Positions 49,185 through 58,494 of a DNA stretch of 60,678 nucleotides are shown here, in pieces. This stretch comes from Pseudolactococcus piscium (lineage in GTDB: Bacteria; Bacillota; Bacilli; Lactobacillales; Streptococcaceae), in NCBI RefSeq assembly GCF_002441695.1, contig NZ_JXJW01000018.1, forward strand, positions 1 to 60,678. The letters run 5' to 3'. The number at the start of each line of letters is the position of its first letter. Within the stretch, counting starts at the first letter, position 1. The position numbers and the translations under genes were made by a program. The notes beneath the pieces were generated by a model. It saw nothing but the letters and a program-made list of their open reading frames with translations, ran no database searches and had not been told where the DNA came from.

Positions 49185-49856
49185 TTAGTCAAAGAAGTTC
49201 ACATTGTATAACTGTGGGATATCTCTAATTTCAGCTAGTGCTTGTGTGGCATCATGAGAATCAACTTCGATGATCATGATCGCCTGATCACCAGCATTTT
49301 CACGGGTCACATTCATTTGGGCGATGTTGATTTGATGGGAGGACAAGCATTCTGTCACGCGCGCAATCATCCCAGGGACGTCTTGATGAACGATGATAAA
49401 GGTAGGGGTGTTCATATTTAGGGCAATATCAAAGCCATTAAGTTCTGTAACTTGTATATTACCACCACCGATAGAAATACCTTTGATCGTCATTTGCTTG
49501 GTGTCAGATTTGATACTGATGAGTGCAGTATTGGGATGGTCAGCTTTTTCATCTTTATGAATATGCCAAAATATTTTAATTCCCGCCTTGTCAGCCAACT
49601 CAAGTGATTGGGGGATGCGGTCATCGTTTGTATCCATACCTAAAATCCCCGCAACAAGGGCTAAATCAGTCCCATGGCCCTGATAGGTCTTAGCAAAGGA
49701 CTGGTAAAGATGAAAGTCGACTTCTGTGGGCTGTTCACCAAAGATAGAGTGAACGATTTTACCAATCCTGACGGCACCCGCAGTATGAGAGCTGGAAGGG
49801 CCAATCATGACAGGACCCATGATGTCAAAAACCGATTTAAATTTTAGGTTTCTCAT
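49185..49856 (-). CDS. sdaAB: L-serine dehydratase, beta subunit
   Basis: 223 residues. N-terminal FDIMGPVMIGPSSSHTAGAVRIGK and a C-terminal ACT domain (FIIVHQDVPGMIARVTECLS). The ACT domain is thought to sense serine. Start overlaps the stop of the upstream HAD gene by ATGA. Confidence 0.94.
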   Translation of the reverse strand: MRNLKFKSVFDIMGPVMIGPSSSHTAGAVRIGKIVHSIFGEQPTEVDFHLYQSFAKTYQGHGTDLALVAGILGMDTNDDRIPQSLELADKAGIKIFWHIHKDEKADHPNTALISIKSDTKQMTIKGISIGGGNIQVTELNGFDIALNMNTPTFIIVHQDVPGMIARVTECLSSHQINIAQMNVTRENAGDQAIMIIEVDSHDATQALAEIRDIPQLYNVNFFD

Positions 49857-50494
49857 TTAAAAATCTCCAATAATGCTTTAGGATGTGCGACGATATGGTC
49901 ACATCCTACTTTCTCCAGTTCAGCTCTATCGCCAAATCCCCATAGGACACCGACTGTTTGCGCAACGTGATTATCTAGACCACCGATGATATCATACTCA
50001 CGATCGCCAATCATAACAGACTCATCCGGTTTTGATTGTGTTGTCATGAGTGCATGCTTCAGGACTAATGTCTTAGTCATCGTTTGTGGTGTACTCCCAA
50101 AGATGCCATCAAAGTGATCTGATAGCTTGAGTGCCTTTAACATGTCGATTGCAACCGACTCTTTCTTAGACGTTGCGATGTAGAGGGTGTAGCCACGAGT
50201 GCTAAGTGCGCTCAAAGTCTCAACGATGTCGGCGTAAGGGGCAGACTCCAGCATACCAGTGCTTGCATAATAGGTCCTGTAGTGGTTGATGGCTGTTTCA
50301 GCCAAGTGCTCATCCCCATTTGATAGGGTAAGAAAAGTGGTTTCGAGTGGTGGGCCAATAAATGTATTTAAGGTACTATCTGAGAGCTGCGGGAGGTGAA
50401 GCTGATCAAAAGCATATCGAAAGCCATTGATAATTCCTGTGCCGCTGTCAACGATTGTACCATCTAAATCAAAGAATAAGTTTTTTAAAGTCAT
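49853..50494 (-). CDS. HAD-superfamily phosphatase (phosphoglycolate phosphatase-like)
   Basis: 213 residues. HAD motifs: FFDLDGT (Asp9, Asp11), TSKKE, Lys near ALMTTQSK and MIGDREYD. The cap is of the Gph/PpaX type, and the substrate is uncertain. First gene of the unit with sdaAB and sdaAA; coupling by ATGA overlap suggests a link to serine use, perhaps phosphoserine or phosphoglycolate, which is inference. Confidence 0.82.
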   Translation of the reverse strand: MTLKNLFFDLDGTIVDSGTGIINGFRYAFDQLHLPQLSDSTLNTFIGPPLETTFLTLSNGDEHLAETAINHYRTYYASTGMLESAPYADIVETLSALSTRGYTLYIATSKKESVAIDMLKALKLSDHFDGIFGSTPQTMTKTLVLKHALMTTQSKPDESVMIGDREYDIIGGLDNHVAQTVGVLWGFGDRAELEKVGCDHIVAHPKALLEIFK

Positions 50495-50556
50495 AGCTCT
50501 ATTTTATCATGATTTAGCGGGATATGATGGGTTTTTACATCAGAAACTGCACCTTA

Positions 50557-50591
50557 AAAAAGACAGATTATCCGGAATAATCTGTCTTTTT
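50557..50591. terminator. Terminator of birA
   Basis: AAAAAGACAGATTAT and ATAATCTGTCTTTTT are a perfect 15-bp stem with a 5-base loop. It overlaps the birA stop codon, and T-runs lie on both sides. Confidence 0.9.
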
Positions 50592-51537
50592 ATCGTGTTT
50601 CTCCAGCAGCTAATTTAGTAAGCCCCGTTTGTGTTTCAACTAAAAGGTAGCCCGCATCATCTATCCCCTTAGAAAGCCCTGTGATGTCCTGATCAGCATA
50701 CTTGATATGGACTTGTTTGCCCAAATCAAGTAAGTGTGCCCGATAGTCAGCTAAAACCTGCTTGTCGTCGTCGTGCGCATAGAGGTCAAAAAAATGGTCT
50801 ATGAGAGAGGCTGCGATTTGATTACGTGAGATATCAAGTTCTTTTGTGATAAAGCTAAGATCAGAAGCTTGATTGGTTAGATTTAAGCCAATCCCGATGA
50901 CGATAGCTGAGTAAGTTTGACTCTCGATATTAACAACGGCTTCAGTTAGGATACCACCAACTTTTTTCCCTTGATAATAGAGGTCATTTAACCATCTAAA
51001 GTCAAGCTCAATAGCAAGTAGGCTTTTGATTGTTCTGGCAACAGCTACCGCACTTGAAATGGCAAGCAAGTGTGGTGTTACTGGTTTATCTGCCCCTATA
51101 GGCAGGGCAAAACTGATATATAAGCCTGTTTGAGCAGGTGAGGAAAAACTGCGACCAAAATGTCCAGCACCTTTAGTTTGTACATTTGCGATGATGACAC
51201 TAGGCTGGGTGATAGCGTCACTGATGAGGCCAATCTTGGCATAGGTATTGGTCGATGATAGGGTATCAAAAACTTGCAGGTTGATCGCTCGTGTCTGCTC
51301 AGATAAGTAGTGGGAAATACCCGTAGCACTCATTTTTTCGCTGGCGACATAGCGGTAGCCCTTACCAGGTCCACGCTGGCTTTCGATGGTAAATCCATCC
51401 GCGATAAGTTTGCCTATGGCCTTCCAAATTGCGGCACGAGAGATGTTGAGTTCAAGGGCCAGTTCTTGCCCAGAAATCCATTCATTTTCTCGATCGACAA
51501 GAAGTGTTAAGATCGTTTCTGCTGTTGAAGTTGTCAT
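50590..51537 (-). CDS. birA: Biotin-protein ligase BirA with divergent motifs
   Basis: 315 residues: N-terminal helix-turn-helix (ISGQELALELNISRAAIWKAIGKL, 21-44), then the ligase domain (about 78-260) and C-terminal SH3-like part. It makes biotinyl-AMP, transfers biotin to AccB and can repress biotin genes. The usual GRGRxGR loop reads GAGHFGR (123-129) and the usual KWPND reads RWLND (181-185), while KKVGGIL is intact. These substitutions may mark a specialised paralog. AAGGT precedes the ATG. Confidence 0.85.
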   Translation of the reverse strand: MTTSTAETILTLLVDRENEWISGQELALELNISRAAIWKAIGKLIADGFTIESQRGPGKGYRYVASEKMSATGISHYLSEQTRAINLQVFDTLSSTNTYAKIGLISDAITQPSVIIANVQTKGAGHFGRSFSSPAQTGLYISFALPIGADKPVTPHLLAISSAVAVARTIKSLLAIELDFRWLNDLYYQGKKVGGILTEAVVNIESQTYSAIVIGIGLNLTNQASDLSFITKELDISRNQIAASLIDHFFDLYAHDDDKQVLADYRAHLLDLGKQVHIKYADQDITGLSKGIDDAGYLLVETQTGLTKLAAGETR

Positions 51538-51587
51538 ACCTTATTTTAACATATTTGGCGCATTTAGCGGCCGATAGCTCTTGCTTG

Positions 51588-53525
51588 TTACGTGATGTCG
51601 TCAGTTGTCGTTAAAAGGGATACTAGGGTATCAAAAGTGGGGGTTTTAAGTAACAAGTCTTGCTTCTTTTCAGAAGAAATGAAGTCCAATAAAGCATCAT
51701 AGACATATTGCACCTTACTGACATCATCAGGTCGAATCGCCATAAAAAAGATAAACTTGACACGTTTTGATTCCCCCCATTCGATGCCTTTTGGCGCGAT
51801 AACAGGGAAAATAGTACTGATTTTAACACTGTCACCTATAGGATGAGGGAGAGCAATCACGTCATTGATTAAGGTGTCGGAAATCGCTTCTCTTGCGATA
51901 ATTTGTTGGATAAAGTGATCCGTTACAAAGGCATTATCGGTTAAGGCGTCATGCATTTTTGTAAACAGCGCTGCTTTAGTTAATTGGTCATTGATCACAT
52001 AGAAATGTTTATCTTGATACAGACTAGTTGGTGGGACTACAGTGCTAAGTGTGTTAATCGCTCGCTCAATCTGTTTAAAAGCAGTATCAAAGTAATTGAT
52101 ATCTAAAAAGATGATATGAGGTGCCTTGTTTGGAATTGGTATCGTTGTAATAATCAGGTCAAACTGTGCTTGACTTTGTCTCGCTTCAAATTCTAGATAA
52201 GATATTTTTTCGATGTCAGAGAAGGTATCAGGAAATTTTCGTCTTATCTTACTTTCAATAATGGAGCTGAGTGTTATCCCAGTGCCACAAACAATTGCTA
52301 GGGAAAAACTGTTGCGTTTATCTTTAAAACTCTCGATAGCGCTAGCAAAATATAAAGCGATGAAGGAGAGTTCATCTTCAGAAAAAGAGATACCATAGGT
52401 GTCCTCAACTTCTTGGATGACAATGACAGCCAATTCAAAAGGATAGGGGAAATTATTTTTGACGGACTCTAATATCGGGTTATGCCTGTTGCCATTTATG
52501 GTATGTATTTGTAAGAGCCTACGGATATGCTCCTTCAAGTTTTGCTTAAGACTTGCATCAGTTACCCATTTTGCACCTGTATTCTTTTTCAAGTTGCTTA
52601 ATATTGAGTTGACGATATCTTCTGCTAGTTTTTGAGTCACATGATTGGCATCTGAAGCCATCAGATGTGGAAAATTCTCAGATAAAATATAGTCGACATA
52701 TTTTTTTTCACTTGCATTAAAGCTAATCTGAAAGGCATTCTCGAGATTAGCTACAAACTGGACGATTTTCTCATGAGAGGCTGCTGTTAAGGAAACATCC
52801 TGTTCAAAGAAATCAAGTGTATGGCCGTCAGAAATTCGACTAACAGTTAATAGCAGATTTGCGAAGGCATTGCGATGAAAGTAATCAGAATCAACCTTGA
52901 TGAGTGGGTTGAGGTCATGCCAGAATAAGGTGTTAAATTGCCGATAATCGATATTCATGCAAATGTCTTTTTCTACTGTATTTGTGGCAGTAATAAATTC
53001 CGATAGGTCTTCTTGGAAAATAGCATGATTAATGGCATAGCGAATATCTTGTTCTTCACCAACTAGTGTATAGCCAAGGTTACTCTTATTGATGAGTTTT
53101 AACTTATAGTTAGCGAGTATATCTCTTAGAGATCGAAAATCATTGTATAAGGTATTTTGACTGACATATAAGATGTTTAATAACTCATCTTGTGTGATAT
53201 AGGTATCAGAGGTTAGAAATATGCGCAATAGATAGCGTAATCTAGCATCTGCAGTGGTAAATAAAAATGTACCAGAATTATCTTTAGACCAAAAAGCATG
53301 AAATGCAGCCTTATCTTGGTAGGTCACAACATAGCCTTTTTTTCTAAGCAAAATAATCTCGGCCCCGTGAGAGATGATATGGTCATTGATTGCTTTAATA
53401 TCTGAACGTAGGGTCCTGCTAGACACTTTAGTCACCTGGCTTAAGTTATCTAAGGTGACCGGATCAGTTTGTATCAGAAGATAATTTAAAATATTATCTA
53501 GTCTTTGAAAAAATAATTGTGACAT
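51588..53525 (-). CDS. PRD-containing PTS-dependent transcriptional activator (MtlR/LicR-like)
   Basis: 645 residues. Order: N-terminal helix-turn-helix (SQVTKVSSRTLRSDIKAIN), second HTH, PRD1 (LNPLIKVDSDYFHRNAFANLL), PRD2 (EVEDTYGISFSEDELSFIALYFASAIE), a EIIB-like domain with IVCGTGI, and a C-terminal EIIA-like domain with ALPHPIG. Its His and Cys residues would be phosphorylated by PTS proteins. The start at 53525 has GGAGG upstream. It diverges from the PTS operon, so it probably controls it. Confidence 0.88.
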   Translation of the reverse strand: MSQLFFQRLDNILNYLLIQTDPVTLDNLSQVTKVSSRTLRSDIKAINDHIISHGAEIILLRKKGYVVTYQDKAAFHAFWSKDNSGTFLFTTADARLRYLLRIFLTSDTYITQDELLNILYVSQNTLYNDFRSLRDILANYKLKLINKSNLGYTLVGEEQDIRYAINHAIFQEDLSEFITATNTVEKDICMNIDYRQFNTLFWHDLNPLIKVDSDYFHRNAFANLLLTVSRISDGHTLDFFEQDVSLTAASHEKIVQFVANLENAFQISFNASEKKYVDYILSENFPHLMASDANHVTQKLAEDIVNSILSNLKKNTGAKWVTDASLKQNLKEHIRRLLQIHTINGNRHNPILESVKNNFPYPFELAVIVIQEVEDTYGISFSEDELSFIALYFASAIESFKDKRNSFSLAIVCGTGITLSSIIESKIRRKFPDTFSDIEKISYLEFEARQSQAQFDLIITTIPIPNKAPHIIFLDINYFDTAFKQIERAINTLSTVVPPTSLYQDKHFYVINDQLTKAALFTKMHDALTDNAFVTDHFIQQIIAREAISDTLINDVIALPHPIGDSVKISTIFPVIAPKGIEWGESKRVKFIFFMAIRPDDVSKVQYVYDALLDFISSEKKQDLLLKTPTFDTLVSLLTTTDDIT

Positions 53526-53633
53526 ATTGACCTCCAGTTTTACTATTAACTTCATTATAGCATGGTGGTATAGACAGATCATTTTATTTTATTTCCTAAA
53601 TATAGTGGTTAAATGAGTAATTTTTTTTTTATC

Positions 53634-53658
53634 AAACTGCTTAAACTTTTGGCAGTTT
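53634..53658. promoter_or_regulatory. Probable operator of the PRD regulator
   Basis: AAACTGC...GCAGTTT is a perfect 7-bp inverted repeat, overlapping a TTAAAC/GTTTAA pair. It lies directly upstream of the -35 of the PTS promoter, an activator position. Confidence 0.55.
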
Positions 53659-53664
53659 AAGTTA

Positions 53665-53693
53665 GTGACATAGCTATCATGACATGGTATATT
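53665..53693 (+). promoter_or_regulatory. PTS operon promoter with cre-like site
   Basis: GTGACA (53665-53670), a 17-base spacer, TATATT (53688-53693). TGACATAGCTATCA (53666-53679) agrees with the cre pattern at 12 of 14 positions, so carbon catabolite control is possible but weakly supported. Confidence 0.55.
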
Positions 53694-53763
53694 TGGTCTA
53701 TAGCATTTAGGGCATCTCTTCATAGTCAAATATATGAGCTGTCCTTAAGAAAGGAAAAATGAG

Positions 53764-54219
53764 ATGGAATTTAGGAATGAAAACATTTTATTAGATGTCG
53801 CAGTAAAAGATAAATTAGCCTTGTTTGAATACATAGCTGACTATGCTGTGACACATAAGATTGTTGCTGATGGCGACGCTTTAGTTGAGGCGTTTTTAAA
53901 AAGAGAGCGTGAGGTGTCTACAGGATTGCAAGATTCATTTGCCATTCCACATGCCAAAGCTGCGTTTATTAATGAACCCATTGTTTTATTTTTGAAGCTG
54001 AGTCAACCAATCGAGTGGGAGACATTTGACGACAAACCTGTGGCCAACGTCTTTGCATTATTAGTGCCATCAGAGTTTGAAGGCATGGTTCATCTACAAA
54101 TGATTAGTCAGATTGCGACTTCATTGATGGAAGAATCATTTACAGATATCATCAAGCATACAGATGACGTGACCTTATTAACAACAACAATTTCAAGCGC
54201 AATGAATGGAGAGTATTGA
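53764..54219 (+). CDS. PTS EIIA component, fructose/mannitol family
   Basis: 151 residues, cytoplasmic. The phosphorylated His63 lies in SFAIPHAK. First gene of a split EIIA-EIIB-EIIC-mannosidase operon. GGAAAAATGAG region upstream gives a modest ribosome site. EIIB follows with one base between. Confidence 0.9.
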   Translation: MEFRNENILLDVAVKDKLALFEYIADYAVTHKIVADGDALVEAFLKREREVSTGLQDSFAIPHAKAAFINEPIVLFLKLSQPIEWETFDDKPVANVFALLVPSEFEGMVHLQMISQIATSLMEESFTDIIKHTDDVTLLTTTISSAMNGEY

Positions 54220-54220
54220 T

Positions 54221-54538
54221 ATGAAAATTGTAGGGATTACCTCTTGTCCAGCAGGACTAGCACACACACCAATGGCAGCCAAAGCACTAGAAAAAGCCGG
54301 ACCCAAATTAGGCTATGAGGTGCGTATTGAACAACAAGGATCGATGGGGCAGGTGAATAAGCTCACTGCTGCAGAAATCGAGGCAGCTGACTTTGTCTTA
54401 CTTGCGACGGATCAAAAAATTACTGGACAAGAACGCTTTCAAGGTAAAAAGCAGATTCGAATTAATATCACAACCTGCATTAAAGCGCCAGAAGCTGTGC
54501 TAAAAAAATGCGTGCAGGCAGTTGCAGGTGATGATTAG
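54221..54538 (+). CDS. PTS EIIB component, fructose family
   Basis: 105 residues. The phosphorylated Cys9 is in TSCPAGLAHT, the fructose-EIIB hallmark. ATG 54221 follows GGAGAG by 7 bases. An in-frame ATG at 54206 lies inside the EIIA end. It passes phosphate from EIIA to the sugar carried by EIIC. Confidence 0.92.
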   Translation: MKIVGITSCPAGLAHTPMAAKALEKAGPKLGYEVRIEQQGSMGQVNKLTAAEIEAADFVLLATDQKITGQERFQGKKQIRINITTCIKAPEAVLKKCVQAVAGDD

Positions 54539-54585
54539 GTCAGCGATTGACTGATTAATTTCTAGACGTTATAAAGGAGAAGGAT

Positions 54586-55680
54586 ATGAAAAAATTTCTA
54601 AATACCGCTAAAGGTCATCTGATGACGGGGATTAGTTTTGCCCTACCGATGATTATTGGGGCATCTCTCGTTGTTGCTATCCCTAAAATGATAGCGCTTG
54701 CAATGGGCATTACTAGCCTAGATCCATTTGCCAAAACAGCCGGATTCGAGCATTATTTATACTTAGTTGAGCAAGTTGGTTGGACTGGTATCGGCTTAAT
54801 CAATACAGTGCTTGCAGGTTTTATTGCTTATTCGATTTCAGATAAATCAGCACTAGGTGCGGGGCTCATCGGTGGTGCGATTGCCTCTAAAACAAACGCC
54901 GGTTTCCTCGGTGCTATGATTGCCGGGTTTGTCGCAGGTTACGCTGTTGTTTGGTGTAAGAACCACATCAAAGTACCTGAAAAATATAACAGTATCTTAC
55001 CATTAATCGTTTTTCCCTTAGCAGCGACGCTATCGGTCGCCTTAATCATGGGGGTTATATTATCAGGGCCATTGGGCTTGATTAATACAGGCCTCGTGTC
55101 TTGGATTAAAGCCATGATTGAAAACGATGTCAATAAAGTTTTACTAGCTGTCATTATGGGTGCCATGATTGGTTCTGACCTAGGAGGCCCGATTAATAAA
55201 GCCTCTTGGATGGCGGGGAATGTGTTACTAACTGAAGGTATTTTCTTACCAGCAATTATCGTAAATGTCGCGATTTGTGCAGTACCGATGGGCTATGCAT
55301 TGGCATCACTCTTCCATAAAAATAAAATGAGCAACGAGTTATTAGACGCAAGCCGAAATAATTATGTGATGGGCTTTATCGGGATCACAGAAGGTGCAAT
55401 TCCCTTTACCATGATCAATCCACTCAAGTTAGTCCCTGTTAATATGATTGGCGGTGCTTTGGCATCAGGTATTGGGGTTAGCTTAGGCATGTATGCTAAA
55501 ATGCCTCCAGTAGGTGGTGTCTATGGCTTCTTTACAGTTGGTAACGGTTGGGCTTATCTAGTAGGCTTATTTGCAGGAGCTGCCTTTATCGGATTTGTCG
55601 CACCTTTGCTTGTTAACTTTAAATCAGAAGCAATGGGTGAAACAATGAGCGTTGATGATATTGAAATTAGCTTTGAATAA
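54586..55680 (+). CDS. PTS EIIC component, fructose family
   Basis: 364 residues, eight to ten membrane helices. It carries GAIPFTMINPLK, a conserved fructose-EIIC substrate motif (ITEGAIPF). In E. coli the related MngA is a fused EIIABC for 2-O-alpha-mannosyl-D-glycerate. The mannosidase downstream points to a similar sugar here. Confidence 0.92.
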   Translation: MKKFLNTAKGHLMTGISFALPMIIGASLVVAIPKMIALAMGITSLDPFAKTAGFEHYLYLVEQVGWTGIGLINTVLAGFIAYSISDKSALGAGLIGGAIASKTNAGFLGAMIAGFVAGYAVVWCKNHIKVPEKYNSILPLIVFPLAATLSVALIMGVILSGPLGLINTGLVSWIKAMIENDVNKVLLAVIMGAMIGSDLGGPINKASWMAGNVLLTEGIFLPAIIVNVAICAVPMGYALASLFHKNKMSNELLDASRNNYVMGFIGITEGAIPFTMINPLKLVPVNMIGGALASGIGVSLGMYAKMPPVGGVYGFFTVGNGWAYLVGLFAGAAFIGFVAPLLVNFKSEAMGETMSVDDIEISFE

Positions 55681-55691
55681 AGCAGGTAACT

Positions 55692-55723
55692 GAAAAAGCA
55701 TATATCCTGGATATATGTTTTTC
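55692..55723 (+). terminator. Hairpin between EIIC and the mannosidase
   Basis: GAAAAAGCATATATCC pairs with GGATATATGTTTTTC (15 bp, one bulged G), ending in T5. It may attenuate mannosidase expression relative to the transporter. Confidence 0.65.
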
Positions 55724-55739
55724 AATAGAAAGGGTTAAG

Positions 55740-58409
55740 ATGATTAAGAAAGTTCATGTCGTACCACATTCTCATTGGGATCGTGAGTGGTATTTTACAA
55801 CCAGCAGATCTAAACTATATTTGATGCATAATTTGCAAAAAGTACTCGCACTTTTATCAGCAGATAAGGGCTATGCTCATTTTGTACTTGATGGTCAAGC
55901 CTCTTTATTGGATGACTATCTTGCATGGCGACCAGAAGATCAAGCAACCATCGAAAAACTTGTTAAAGCAGGTAAGTTGATTGTTGGACCTTGGTATTCA
56001 CAAACGGACCAACTGGTCATTTCTGGAGAAAGTATTGTCAGAAATATGCAATATGGCATGGCCATCAGTGATGCTGTAGGTGGCTATATGCCTGTTGGCT
56101 ATGTCCCGGATTCATTTGGTCAGTCTGCAGCTATGCCACAAATTTATAGAGAATTCGAGATTGAAGATACCCTGTTTTGGCGTGGTGTTAGTGATGATGA
56201 TGTCAAACATACTGAATATACATGGCGTGGTGAAGATGGCAGTGTTGTCAATGTCTATCAAATACCGTCAGGCTATTATATTGGTGGAGATATTCCAGAA
56301 AATGACGGACTATCTCAGTTTTTAAGAGAAGATCCTTTTAAAACAGTTTGGGATCGCAGTACAACAGATCAAGTCCTTTTCCCTAATGGCTTTGACCAAG
56401 CACCAGCTAGAGAAAATCTCAGTGAACTCGTCGCAAAAATGAACGCGGCATACGACGAGTTTGATTTGGAAATCTCCACATTCGAAGCTTACATTAATAG
56501 TATAAAGGCACAACACCCCCAACTAGAACAAGTTTCAGGTGAGTTGTTAAATGGTAAGATGATGCGGATTCACAAGTCCATCTTTTCATCACGGCCAGAC
56601 TTAAAAAAACTGAACACAGAAGTACAAAACTACTTGATCAATAAACTGGAGCCGATCTTATCGATGTCGACTAGTTTGGGATTTGACTATCCTAGTGAAG
56701 TCGTTAAAGAAATATGGAAACTGATGTTTGAGAATGCAGCGCATGACTCTATCGGCTCTTGCGTATCTGATACGACCAACGAAGATATTTATTTGCGGTA
56801 TAAAAAAGCAAAAGATCTGTCAGAAAATTTGGTAGAGCTGAAGCTGCGGGAACTTGTCATGCATATGACCAATAAAGAAGACATTACACTCACAGCCTTC
56901 AATACGGCATCACAAGCCATGTCAGGTGTTTTTGAAACGACTTTATATGTACCACAACTAGACTTTGCTATTGAAGATGGTTCAGGAAATGCTTATCCGT
57001 ATACGATTTTATCAGCAATAGATCAGACGGACTATGTACTGGGACAAGGGAATGTGTTAGATGCAAGCAAAGCACAATTTAGACCAGATCGTGTTTATAA
57101 AGTCGAGATTGCGATCGCCCTAGCTGATGTCAACGCCTTTGGCTATCAACAATTTCATCTTAATCTTGGAAAAGTCACCCACCAACCATTGGAAAAAAGT
57201 CTGGATACTTGTATCGAAAATGCCTTTTATAAGATTCAAGTTAATGCACGCAATTCAGTAGATATCCTAGATAAAAAATTAAATATCTGGTACAAAGATC
57301 AGGCCATACTAGAAGAAAATGGGGATGATGGGGATTCGTTTAACTACTCGCCACCACGACAAGATAGGGTGATTCGATCTACTGAGTTCTCACCCGAGAT
57401 CACAGTAGACAAATCGGACATTATCAGCACACTCGTCTTAAGCTATAGGATGCAAGTTCCTGAAAACTTATCAGCGCGTGCATCAGGCGAAAATGATGTG
57501 ACACTGCCAGTTTCCTTAACGATTAAACTCAAGAAAAATACGGCTTTCATAGATTTCTCTTGCTCAGTTGACAATCGAAATGCCGATAGTCATAGACTCT
57601 GTGTCCTATTTGATACTAATATCGCCTCAAAATTCTCCTATGCAGACCAACAGTTTGGCGTCTTGAAGCGTCCGGTTGTTAGAGAACACGACATGGCCTT
57701 ATGGGAAGCAGATCAGGCGTCATGGAATGAAGTACCGATTGCTATCGAAACATGCCAAAGTTTCGTCTCCTTAGAGAATGAGGCACGTGGTGTGGCGCTA
57801 GTGCCTAAAGCGGTGAGAGAATATGAAATCATAGGCGATGCTTATGATACCATCAGACTGACACTGTTTAGAACCTATGGCTTTATGGGGAAAGCAGATT
57901 TACTATATAGACCAGGTCGCGCATCTGGAGAATCGGTCATCGAAACACCCGATGCTCAGTTACATCAAAAAATGACCTATAATTTTTCAGTCGTCTATTA
58001 CCAAGGTAGCTTATCTGATTATGGACTGTCAAATCAGGTTAATCACTACCTTAAAGGTCTTGAACTCTATCAATACGCTGAATATTTGAATACACGCCTC
58101 AGATTTACACAATTTGATGTTGAAAAATACTTGCCACTTAGCAACAGCCTATTTGAAACGACTGGCGACTTGGTCCTCAGTACGGTTAAAAAAGCTGAAA
58201 ATCGAGATGGCCTTATCTTAAGATATTATAATGGGAACTATCAGACACCAGAAACCATCAAAATAAAGGGTAATCATGCAGTCAAACTTGCTGAGCTGGT
58301 CAACTTAAAAGAAGCGACCAAGCAAGACCTATCAGTGTCATCTGATTGTATCGTGATACCAGAAGTTGGTCATGCTAAATTCATTAGCCTTTATATTGAG
58401 TTTGAATAA
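55740..58409 (+). CDS. mngB: Alpha-mannosidase GH38 (mannosylglycerate hydrolase-like)
   Basis: 889 residues, cytoplasmic. HVVPHSHWDREW (6-17) contains zinc ligands, the nucleophile is Asp124 in YVPDSFGQSAAMPQ, and the C-terminal beta domains are of usual length. In E. coli MngB hydrolyses 6-phospho-mannosylglycerate delivered by MngA. The gene order EIIA-EIIB-EIIC-GH38 supports the same pathway, though another mannoside is possible. Ribosome site AAAGGG. Confidence 0.88.
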   Translation: MIKKVHVVPHSHWDREWYFTTSRSKLYLMHNLQKVLALLSADKGYAHFVLDGQASLLDDYLAWRPEDQATIEKLVKAGKLIVGPWYSQTDQLVISGESIVRNMQYGMAISDAVGGYMPVGYVPDSFGQSAAMPQIYREFEIEDTLFWRGVSDDDVKHTEYTWRGEDGSVVNVYQIPSGYYIGGDIPENDGLSQFLREDPFKTVWDRSTTDQVLFPNGFDQAPARENLSELVAKMNAAYDEFDLEISTFEAYINSIKAQHPQLEQVSGELLNGKMMRIHKSIFSSRPDLKKLNTEVQNYLINKLEPILSMSTSLGFDYPSEVVKEIWKLMFENAAHDSIGSCVSDTTNEDIYLRYKKAKDLSENLVELKLRELVMHMTNKEDITLTAFNTASQAMSGVFETTLYVPQLDFAIEDGSGNAYPYTILSAIDQTDYVLGQGNVLDASKAQFRPDRVYKVEIAIALADVNAFGYQQFHLNLGKVTHQPLEKSLDTCIENAFYKIQVNARNSVDILDKKLNIWYKDQAILEENGDDGDSFNYSPPRQDRVIRSTEFSPEITVDKSDIISTLVLSYRMQVPENLSARASGENDVTLPVSLTIKLKKNTAFIDFSCSVDNRNADSHRLCVLFDTNIASKFSYADQQFGVLKRPVVREHDMALWEADQASWNEVPIAIETCQSFVSLENEARGVALVPKAVREYEIIGDAYDTIRLTLFRTYGFMGKADLLYRPGRASGESVIETPDAQLHQKMTYNFSVVYYQGSLSDYGLSNQVNHYLKGLELYQYAEYLNTRLRFTQFDVEKYLPLSNSLFETTGDLVLSTVKKAENRDGLILRYYNGNYQTPETIKIKGNHAVKLAELVNLKEATKQDLSVSSDCIVIPEVGHAKFISLYIEFE

Positions 58410-58452
58410 AGGGATTTGTCAGACGAAACTAAAGCAAGTGATATCGCATCAA

Positions 58453-58488
58453 AAAAACGACTCTCCTAGGCCTAGGTGGGTCGTTTTT
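58453..58488. terminator. Bidirectional terminator between mngB and the S51 gene
   Basis: AAAAACGAC and GTCGTTTTT arms enclose a CCTAGGCCTAGG-type inner stem with almost no loop. Confidence 0.85.
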
Positions 58489-58494
58489 CATGGC

